Shown here one piece after another: positions 8,901-14,331 of a stretch of 16,846 nucleotides of DNA. The notes beneath the pieces were generated by a model. That model saw nothing but the letters and a program-made list of their open reading frames with translations, searched no databases and had not been told where the DNA came from. This DNA is from CAZCCM01 sp964616165 (GTDB taxonomy: Bacteria; Bacillota; Clostridia; TANB77; CAG-508): NCBI GenBank assembly GCA_964616165.1, contig CAZTTS010000017.1:1-16846 (forward strand). The letters run 5' to 3'. Position numbers and translations under genes: made by a program. Position 1 is the first letter of the stretch; each line of letters starts with the position of its first letter.

Positions 8901-9370
8901 ATATTGCTTATTTCTTTAAGTTTAAGAACTGATCTAGTAGATTTTTTATCTTTTTGAGAATCAATAAATTCTTGTAAACTCTCTTCTTTAATATCATATT
9001 TCTTTAATTCTTCAATTATATTGGAAATAGCTTCAATATTTTTTTCTTTATTTTTTAATACTATTAAATCTAGTTTATCTAATATTGTTTCTAATATAAT
9101 CATTCTAGAAATATCATCTAAATATATTTTATTTCTGTGTTTTGAATCATCTAAGATTTGTTCTACTAGTCTAGAAAATGACAGAATTTGTAGATTTAAA
9201 ACAGATGAAAAAGAGTCAGTTATTTTTTTCTCGAAAGTGTATGAAAATTGTTCCGGTACTATTAAGTATACATTTTCATCACTCTCTATATCTTTTCTGA
9301 CTCTATCTAAAATTTCAGTTGTTTTCCCTGTTCCAGCTCTTCCAATAATTAGATTCACATTTATCTCCAT
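5987..9370 (-). CDS. addB: ATP-dependent helicase/nuclease subunit B
   Basis: One subunit of the AddAB complex, which resects double-strand DNA ends for RecA-dependent repair. The 1127 residues are usual for AddB. Walker A is GRAGTGKT (10-17). The C-terminal RecB-type nuclease is intact: Cys762 (first Fe-S ligand), Asp931 in GFVDRAD, Asp948 and Lys950 in IIDYKSS, GLQIQLLTY (964-972), and Cys1101, Cys1104 and Cys1110 in the C-x2-C-x5-C Fe-S set. The ATG at 9368-9370 has no ribosome binding site. A GTG at codon 5 (9356-9358) sits 6 bases after GGAG and is the better start, giving 1123 residues that begin nearer Walker A. The start lies 7 bases past the upstream gene's stop. No addA is adjacent. 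Confidence 0.95.
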   Translation of the reverse strand: MEINVNLIIGRAGTGKTTEILDRVRKDIESDENVYLIVPEQFSYTFEKKITDSFSSVLNLQILSFSRLVEQILDDSKHRNKIYLDDISRMIILETILDKLDLIVLKNKEKNIEAISNIIEELKKYDIKEESLQEFIDSQKDKKSTRSVLKLKEISNIYSAYNKEIEDKYLDIADREYEVLELIDKNLKFKNSKIYIDEFAKFTLGEYQIIEKMLKQAKEINIAITSDGIRKKSDYEVFYTTKNTISDLIQITQKNNVKINIIEKQKNIKHATELKKLEKAMFEEKDILKRNEQESSNITIKVYKNIEEELEELAENIMQEIIEKEYNFNNIAVVFNDIDAQESLVRRIFEKYNIPIYLGIEKRLEQNGIARYILDLLEIISSNYSFAPVFSFLKLGYTDINIDDVYLLEKYVLRWNIRGSNWKSEWKNYDKLPEDEFQNIINLKDQFVSFVEDFKAIIGRSKSAKDISIAIYNLIEKEGLFKKSIKDIDNLDIDVQRKLELKSEYTSSLNLLQEVLDKIVSIKQDKIISYEKYFNIFSLVLKETKVKQIPNIQDAVHFITTQTLNIEDIKSLYIIDLRDGLYPLVSSYVGLISDDEKLFLRANNINISETDIEKLADDDYNMYSVFLIPSDFLHLSYHISDLQGDTKRASIYINKIKKRLKYLEEENRIKGLYQEDIRIYSKKALLDKVLSKYLELLEGKIIEDEWKYLIYVLQQTSPEFRIIEKNILDKNIAPNLSIDVLERLYRSDLYSSVSRLEEFAKCPFSHYIKYTLNIQEERKYELNPLNTGILLHDVLEEFVALIKDEKISLDEINSKLGFLKEKDIYRLRQENEEFRAQYKEVMQNIDNITEGILKRKLEEDAYKMFMLVPKFQILTEKFKEEIKQATKAVLNTLRLSDFKVLGSEIRIDKEYKRASYQLNNNNQTYITGFVDRADILKRDDGTYLRIIDYKSSSFGLDENKIKAGLQIQLLTYLDILAKENNYIPSGTLYFGLSPGIKSIGKKTEKEIVNALNNNYRMQGLLLADQDIVRAMDKSLDKGFSDILPVAITDGGDFHAKAKVKDKDEFEKLRQDVEKSIVSMSENILQGDISIYPFKYKNESACTWCPYKKICNFDIKKNKYRVIKPTKK

Positions 9371-9377
9371 TTAATTT

Positions 9378-10577
9378 TTATCTGCCAAAACTATATTCTG
9401 ATAATTCAGGATATTCAAAATTGGCATCACCAACAATATTCCCATCTTCTATATGAGATGTTTTTGTTACATTTCTCCCAACCAAGAGGTATCTATATCT
9501 ATATTCATCTGTTAGGCCACCTGTTCCAGATATTATAGGATCATTCCATGTTGTATCAACTAGATACCAGCGACCATTTAATTCAACATAATTCCAGGCA
9601 TGTCTTTCAACAGATCCATTATCATAAGCTTTACCTGCTATAAGAACAGTTGGAATCTTGGCTCCATCCATTAAGAATTTAAAAGCTTTAGCATACCCTT
9701 CACAAACAGCATATCCATCTAATAATGGTCCAGATATATTGTATATATTATCTCTAGTAACTCCCTTGTCATACTCTGTTTTATCAATAATATAGTTTTG
9801 GATATATTTAATTTTATCATATGTTTTCATATTTTCAGTAGCTTTTAGTACTTTATTTCTTACATTATATATTGCTTCTCTTCTTGTATTAACTTCTTCT
9901 TTAGAGTTTAAGCCTTTAATATAGAATGTTTTACCTTCTAAATTAGTAATTAAAACCTTATTTACTGCAGTTTTATTATTATATTCTGTTCTTTCTATAG
10001 CTAGTGCTAAATTTTCAATATCAACAAAGAATAATTCTGGATAATCAAAAAGCAGAGAATTTATTGCATATTGAAAAGACTGTTTTAATATTGTATCACC
10101 CTCTGCAGTATTTAAAAGATCATTAAACCCATAGCCAAAATCAAAGCTGTGTTCTCCTTCTAAAAAATATGCTGATTCATTCTTAAGTTTAGTATAAATG
10201 ATTTTACCATATTCATCTAATTGATTATAGTATAAAGAACTTGCAGAATTAGATATTGGTGCAGCATAATTTTCTACTTCTTTTTTCTCTGTTTGTAATA
10301 CTGGCTGTTTTTTATCATCTTCAACCTTAACACTACCAACAGAATCTTCTATTTCAACTTTCTTATTACTGTCTAATATAGTATTATCTTCATCTTCTAT
10401 TTTAGTATCAACACCTATAGTAAAAGCCCTGAAAAAGGTTGTAGCTTTAACTAATAAATCATCTTCTTTGCCACCAACAATAAAAATTACAATATAGGCT
10501 ATTAAAAATATAACTAATGCAATCAATATAATTTGTAGTGTTCTTTTAATTTTTTTATAAAATTTATTTTTTTCCAT
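9378..10577 (-). CDS. Membrane-anchored transglutaminase-like cysteine protease domain protein
   Basis: Residues 15-35 form a single N-terminal membrane helix after a basic stretch, so the rest is probably outside the cell. A charged low-complexity linker (about 57-102) follows. The transglutaminase-like core lies at about 250-350 with an intact triad: Cys292 in YAVCEGYAKAF, His326 in ERHAWNYV, and Asp341 in YLVDTTWND. Proteins of this superfamily in bacteria are mostly peptidases or cross-linkers of wall or surface proteins; the substrate here is unknown. The start codon lies inside the end of ogg (14-base overlap), so the two are likely coupled. The upstream site is weak (AAAGAG). Odd for its place among repair genes. 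Confidence 0.85.
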   Translation of the reverse strand: MEKNKFYKKIKRTLQIILIALVIFLIAYIVIFIVGGKEDDLLVKATTFFRAFTIGVDTKIEDEDNTILDSNKKVEIEDSVGSVKVEDDKKQPVLQTEKKEVENYAAPISNSASSLYYNQLDEYGKIIYTKLKNESAYFLEGEHSFDFGYGFNDLLNTAEGDTILKQSFQYAINSLLFDYPELFFVDIENLALAIERTEYNNKTAVNKVLITNLEGKTFYIKGLNSKEEVNTRREAIYNVRNKVLKATENMKTYDKIKYIQNYIIDKTEYDKGVTRDNIYNISGPLLDGYAVCEGYAKAFKFLMDGAKIPTVLIAGKAYDNGSVERHAWNYVELNGRWYLVDTTWNDPIISGTGGLTDEYRYRYLLVGRNVTKTSHIEDGNIVGDANFEYPELSEYSFGR

Positions 10578-11607
10578 TTGTTTCTCTTTTCCAATAAAAT
10601 AAATATTGTTGTGCTATTCCTGCATACAAATCATAATGTGCTTTTACAAAATTTATTATTTCTTCATTTGTTACTTTCTTTTCATTTTCTTTATTAAAAT
10701 ATATATCATTCATTACTCTTCTAACCCAAACATCTATTGGAAAAACTTCATATTTATTAAGAGCAAAGAGTAATATACAATCTGCAACCTTTGGTCCAAT
10801 ACCACTATATTGCATTAAATTATTCTTTAAATCAATTACATTTTCTTTAAAATCTAAATCTAAATTTTCTTTTTCTAAAAAATCTCTTGTTGTATTAAAA
10901 ATGCTTTTATCTCTATATCCTAAGCCACATTCTCGTAAATCTTTCATTGAGGCTATGCTTAATTCCTGTGGTGTTGGGAATGAATAATATTCTTTTCCTT
11001 CAAAAACAATAGGCTTTCCATATTTATATGATAATGTTTCTATTATTTTTTTTATTCTAGGAATATTATTATTTGCTGAAATTATATATGTTATAACCGT
11101 TTCCCATAAATTTTGTTTTAATATTCTTATTCCATAGCCATAATCCATAGCTTCTTTAAGTGCTACATTATGTTGTAAGACTCTTTTATCTTCTTTTTTT
11201 TCTTTATCTTCTAAATTAAAAATACTTATACTGTTTTTTTGAGATAATTCTTTTTTTATATCATCATAATTTAGCTCTAAATTAAAATATTTTTTAACAA
11301 AATCTGCTAATTCTTGGTCAGTTTCCATTGTAGATTTAAATATATAGTCTTTAGAACTTTCTTGTTCTTTAACACTTAATACATTAGCTGGTGTTATTAC
11401 TTCTTTAACTGAAATAACATGACCATCTACAACACCTATATATTTTTCTTCTTTTTCATCATAATTCCATCTAAAGCATTGTCCACATTCAAAGATATGT
11501 TTTAGATTAAATGATTCGGGAGTGTTTAATATATATTTGCTGTAATTATTACTAACTTTATTCTTATTATTGTTTATGCCTTTATTATTCTTTATATCTT
11601 TATTAAT
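10564..11607 (-). CDS. ogg: 8-oxoguanine DNA glycosylase (Ogg/HhH-GPD), no canonical start codon
   Basis: Base-excision repair enzyme removing 8-oxoguanine from DNA. From the in-frame ATG at 11326-11328 there are 254 codons. These carry ISANNNIPRI, the hairpin GIGPK with catalytic Lys, and Asp in VFPIDVWVRR (Lys180 and Asp199 in that numbering). The frame stays open upstream to a TAA at 11614-11616 and encodes the family's N-terminal motif FNLKHIFECGQCFRW (residues 33-47 if counted from 11607). The ATG at 11328 has no ribosome binding site and would remove that domain. No in-frame ATG, GTG, TTG or CTG exists upstream. I chose an ATT at 11605-11607, 10 bases after AAAGGA (11618-11623), as the least bad start. 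Its first 17 residues are Asn/Lys-rich and may be untranslated. Family is secure, the start is not. Confidence 0.85.
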   Translation of the reverse strand: MNKDIKNNKGINNNKNKVSNNYSKYILNTPESFNLKHIFECGQCFRWNYDEKEEKYIGVVDGHVISVKEVITPANVLSVKEQESSKDYIFKSTMETDQELADFVKKYFNLELNYDDIKKELSQKNSISIFNLEDKEKKEDKRVLQHNVALKEAMDYGYGIRILKQNLWETVITYIISANNNIPRIKKIIETLSYKYGKPIVFEGKEYYSFPTPQELSIASMKDLRECGLGYRDKSIFNTTRDFLEKENLDLDFKENVIDLKNNLMQYSGIGPKVADCILLFALNKYEVFPIDVWVRRVMNDIYFNKENEKKVTNEEIINFVKAHYDLYAGIAQQYLFYWKRETNGKK

Positions 11608-11669
11608 TTTTGTTTATTCCTTTTTAAAGTATTTGCTTGTTTTGATATTTTTAAAAAATCTTTTACTAA

Positions 11670-12689
11670 TTATCCATCAATAAAATCTGTATATGATTCT
11701 AATATTGTTATTTTTATATCTTGTGTAGGCATTTTCAAAGATTGTTTAATTTCTGTATCTATATCATATATTTTTTTAAGATTAATTAAGTTGGTATCTC
11801 GTTTTCCAGTAACAAATTTTACAATATTTGGATGTACTTCAACTTCAATTTTCTTAACTTTCATATTATATTTTTTAATTATTTCTAGTATTTTTTCATA
11901 ATATAATAACGAAAATACAAAAAAATTATAGTTTTCATCATAAGGTCCATCTAAAAACAATGAAGTTTGAGAAATTCTTAAAGCTTTATCTTGTTTTTCT
12001 TTCACCATATTAGTAAATAATTGGTCATATTCATCAAATCCAATTTGTATTTCTGGAATTTTTTTACTTTGAAAATATACTATTAATTTTTTTGTTTGTT
12101 CTATGGCTTCTTCTAGTTTTAATGGCTTATAATTACCCTCATTAAATTTGTCTTCTAAAATAGTATCTTTAAAAACTAATGTTGGTCTAATTTTAACTAA
12201 ATATGGTTTTAGCTTACAAATGGCTTTAGCAGTATGAAATTCATCTAATTCATTGCTTTCTGGAAGACCAATCTGCATTTCAATAAATACTTTCATACGT
12301 CTAAAATTTAATCTTTTTACAGCCTGAACTACATCTGTAAACTTGCATTCTTCTAATTGAGATAAGATATATGCATTTGAAGAATATGCCTTAATTTCAA
12401 TATTTTTTATACCATTTTTTCTTATATCTTTAATATATTTTGAGTCAATATATTTTGGTTTTTCTATTATTAAAACTTCTTGTACAATTCCTCGATCTCT
12501 ATACTCTTTAATAATATTTAAAAATATCTCTTTTAAATGATCTTCCATTTCAAAATAAGATTTATTTAAAAGATATATCCAAATATCCTCTATTTCTTCA
12601 TCATTTAATTGTTGATCTAAATATTTCCTTACTTCAACTTCATTATCTTCTTCTGTTAAATATAAATGAATTAATCTTCTTTTTTTCAT
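11670..12689 (-). CDS. Elp3-like radical SAM family protein lacking the cluster cysteines
   Basis: Clostridia often carry an Elp3/YhcC-like radical SAM protein right after rnc, and this 339-residue protein sits in that place. It matches the family's middle and C-terminal pattern: YIDSKYIKDIRKNGIKNIEI (80-99), FIEMQIGLPE (135-144), KPYLVKIRPTLVFKDT (161-176), GNYKPLKLEEAI (185-196) and IPEIQIGFDE (211-220). The N-terminal region that should hold CxxxCxxC instead reads RRLIHLYLTEEDNEVEV. The only cysteines are 115 and 158, so no SAM-cleaving 4Fe-4S cluster can form in the usual way. The start has a clear site AGAGGA (12694-12699) 4 bases upstream, so the N-terminus is not simply missed. It may be a repurposed non-catalytic homologue. 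Homology is my inference from pattern and gene order. Confidence 0.7.
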   Translation of the reverse strand: MKKRRLIHLYLTEEDNEVEVRKYLDQQLNDEEIEDIWIYLLNKSYFEMEDHLKEIFLNIIKEYRDRGIVQEVLIIEKPKYIDSKYIKDIRKNGIKNIEIKAYSSNAYILSQLEECKFTDVVQAVKRLNFRRMKVFIEMQIGLPESNELDEFHTAKAICKLKPYLVKIRPTLVFKDTILEDKFNEGNYKPLKLEEAIEQTKKLIVYFQSKKIPEIQIGFDEYDQLFTNMVKEKQDKALRISQTSLFLDGPYDENYNFFVFSLLYYEKILEIIKKYNMKVKKIEVEVHPNIVKFVTGKRDTNLINLKKIYDIDTEIKQSLKMPTQDIKITILESYTDFIDG

Positions 12690-12725
12690 ATATTCCTCTT
12701 TTTATACTTTTCTAGTAGTTTTCTC

Positions 12726-13469
12726 CTATTCTTCTTTTATTAAATTATATTTAATTAATGCTTTTTTCGCTGCACTTGTTTGAGCTTCCTTTTTGCTCTT
12801 ACCTTCACCTTTTGCCAAAGCAACATCATCACAATATACTTCTGCAATGAAAGTTTTATTGTGATCAGGTCCTTTTTCAGATATTATTTCATATCTTATT
12901 GATTTTACACCTAAAGCTTGTGCATTTTCTTGTAATACAGTCTTATAGTCTTCTAAATATTTAGACTCTAATGCATAATTAATTTTAGATCTTAATGTTC
13001 TAAGTATTAATTTTTTTACTTGCTTTAAATTAGAATCACAATAAACAGCTGCAATTATAGCTTCATACATATCAGCTAGAATTGCTTTTGAAATGCCAGA
13101 TGCATGTTCTTGTGCTTTTCCAACTTTAATAAATTGTGAAAGTTCTAATTCTTCTGCAACATCATACAAGGAATCTTCACAAACAATATATGCTCTCATT
13201 TTAGTCATATCACCTTCTGTTTCGACTTCTTTATTAAAATATAGTTCATGTGTTACAACATAAGCAATAATACTGTCTCCTAAAAACTCTAGTCTCTCAT
13301 TGCTTTCAACTCTTTTTTCATTTGCATAAGATTTATGAGTAATAGCTTCTACAATTAAGGATTTATTAGCAAAAGTATATTTTAAAATTCTTTCTAATTG
13401 TTTAATTTTTTCTAAATCCTCTTTATTTATTTTTTTATCTTGGTTTTTATTCCCTGTTCTTTTTTTCAT
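12726..13469 (-). CDS. rnc: Ribonuclease III
   Basis: Double-strand-specific endoribonuclease for rRNA maturation and mRNA turnover. The 247 residues comprise a basic N-terminal stretch, the RNase III domain, and a C-terminal double-stranded RNA-binding domain (about 175-245, ending GEGKSKKEAQTSAAKKAL). The catalytic signature NERLEFLGDS (57-66) gives Glu58, Glu61 and Asp65. The second acidic pair is Asp133 and Glu136 in LADMYEAIIAA. The start follows AAAAGG (13475-13480). It is the first gene of the long minus run and has a good promoter about 55 bases upstream. The Elp3-like gene follows after 36 bases. Confidence 0.96.
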   Translation of the reverse strand: MKKRTGNKNQDKKINKEDLEKIKQLERILKYTFANKSLIVEAITHKSYANEKRVESNERLEFLGDSIIAYVVTHELYFNKEVETEGDMTKMRAYIVCEDSLYDVAEELELSQFIKVGKAQEHASGISKAILADMYEAIIAAVYCDSNLKQVKKLILRTLRSKINYALESKYLEDYKTVLQENAQALGVKSIRYEIISEKGPDHNKTFIAEVYCDDVALAKGEGKSKKEAQTSAAKKALIKYNLIKEE

Positions 13470-13524
13470 TTTAACCTTTTAAATTTCTTCTAACATCAAA
13501 ATATCATAGTATTTTATACATTAT

Positions 13525-13553
13525 ATAATATATGCAAGTTAAATTTTAGTCAA
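13525..13553 (-). promoter_or_regulatory. Sigma-A-type promoter for the rnc operon
   Basis: On the minus strand, TTGACT (13548-13553), a 17-base spacer and TATTAT (13525-13530) form a good housekeeping promoter. Predicted start is near 13518, leaving about 48 bases of leader before the rnc ATG. A second TATAAT (13520-13525) overlaps but is 22 bases from the -35. Confidence 0.7.
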
Positions 13554-13731
13554 TTTAAAATCCCTCTCTTGATGTATTTGAAAGACAAAAAAAACATTCT
13601 ATTTATATTTGACATATTAGCATTATATTAATTTGATAAAATCACTGTCTAAGCATATAAAAACAAGCCTTTGCTTGCTGTGTAAATTAATATATTTCTT
13701 TTAAGTAACATCTATAATTTTTAACATGTTT
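13554..13731. other. Divergent intergenic region with a possible plus promoter and a hairpin
   Basis: No gene is visible here. A TTGACA at 13609-13614 with TTTGAT 17 bases on (13632-13637) could be a second plus-strand promoter. A short inverted repeat CAAGC-CTTT-GCTTG lies at 13664-13677. On the minus strand it is followed by TTTTTAT, like a weak terminator, yet no minus gene feeds it. Confidence 0.4.
13664..13677 (-). terminator. Weak intrinsic-terminator-like hairpin without an obvious gene
   Basis: A 5-bp GC-containing stem (CAAGC/GCTTG, 4-base loop) is followed on the minus strand by TTTTTAT. The only minus-strand promoter-like sequence ahead of it is TTGAAA-16-TATAGA (about 13711-13738). 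Together they would bound an RNA of roughly 50 bases. The stem is short, so this is tentative. Confidence 0.25.
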
Positions 13732-13760
13732 TTTTCAATTCTCATTATATAATATATAAT
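13732..13760 (+). promoter_or_regulatory. Promoter for the small-protein/VanW operon
   Basis: TTTTCA (13732-13737), a 17-base spacer and a perfect TATAAT (13755-13760) face the plus-strand gene. Predicted start is near 13767, about 25 bases before the preferred GTG start. A start at the ATG at 13774 would leave a leader of only a few bases. Confidence 0.55.
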
Positions 13761-13791
13761 ATTCTAGTAATATATGATAGGAGAATTGTTT

Positions 13792-14274
13792 GTGCAAATA
13801 GCTGAAAACCTTTATGCTAACACAGATAAATTTATTAAGGGTAATACAACTAGATTTGTTTATTCTGGTAAATTATTTAATAAAGATACAGTAGAACATG
13901 AAGCTGTATATTTTTGCTATTCACAAGTTAAACCCAAAAAAAACCAAACAAACAATATAACTAAAGTTCAAATGATTAAGTCAGACCTAGGCTTTCAAAC
14001 AGACTTATTACTAGATCAATTAGGAAATATGTATTTTTATTTTGAAACTGATAATAGAAAAGATAGTAATAGAGGACATTCTTATAAAATAGAGGTAGAA
14101 GAAATGCCTCTCGCTCTATTAGTTTTAAAACAACAAACACTTCCACAAAAAATATCTAGATTTGATTATTTTAAAGATCATATTAAAGAAACCATCTCTA
14201 GAGCGCTTGAAACTTTTTCTAAAATAAAGAGTTTAAATTCTTATAGTAAGGAAAAACAAGAAAAAAAGTCTTAA
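13792..14274 (+). CDS. Protein of unknown function, possibly carbohydrate-binding-like
   Basis: I do not recognise this protein with confidence. I prefer the GTG at 13792 (160 residues) because AGGAG (13779-13783) lies 8 bases before it. The in-frame ATG at 13774 would place that site inside the gene and has none of its own. The chain has no signal peptide or membrane helix. Residues about 20-110 look beta-rich. The pattern VYFCYSQV ... KSDLGFQTDLLLD ... YFYFETDNRKDSNRGHSYKI (numbered roughly 45-106 from the ATG) is reminiscent of CBM25/53 starch-binding domains (HYG..W, GF, FxFKD...NNxGxNY). The key tryptophans are missing, so this is only a hint. The C-terminal 40 residues are helical and Lys-rich. 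It lies 57 bases before the VanW gene and is probably co-transcribed. Confidence 0.65.
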   Translation: MQIAENLYANTDKFIKGNTTRFVYSGKLFNKDTVEHEAVYFCYSQVKPKKNQTNNITKVQMIKSDLGFQTDLLLDQLGNMYFYFETDNRKDSNRGHSYKIEVEEMPLALLVLKQQTLPQKISRFDYFKDHIKETISRALETFSKIKSLNSYSKEKQEKKS

Positions 14275-14293
14275 TTTTATGTCTTAATTTTAT
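14268..14293. repeat. 13-bp perfect tandem duplication at a stop codon
   Basis: GTCTTAATTTTAT is present twice back to back (14268-14280 and 14281-14293). The first copy contains the TAA stop (14272-14274) of the upstream gene. The copies are identical, which suggests a recent slippage duplication. Confidence 0.85.
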
Positions 14294-14331
14294 ATATTAC
14301 ATATAATTTAGAAATTATATAAGGGGAATAA

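Noticed and set aside
11326..11328. ATG as the true start of ogg
   Set aside because: It has no ribosome binding site and would delete the conserved GQCFRW-containing N-terminal domain that is clearly encoded upstream in the same frame.
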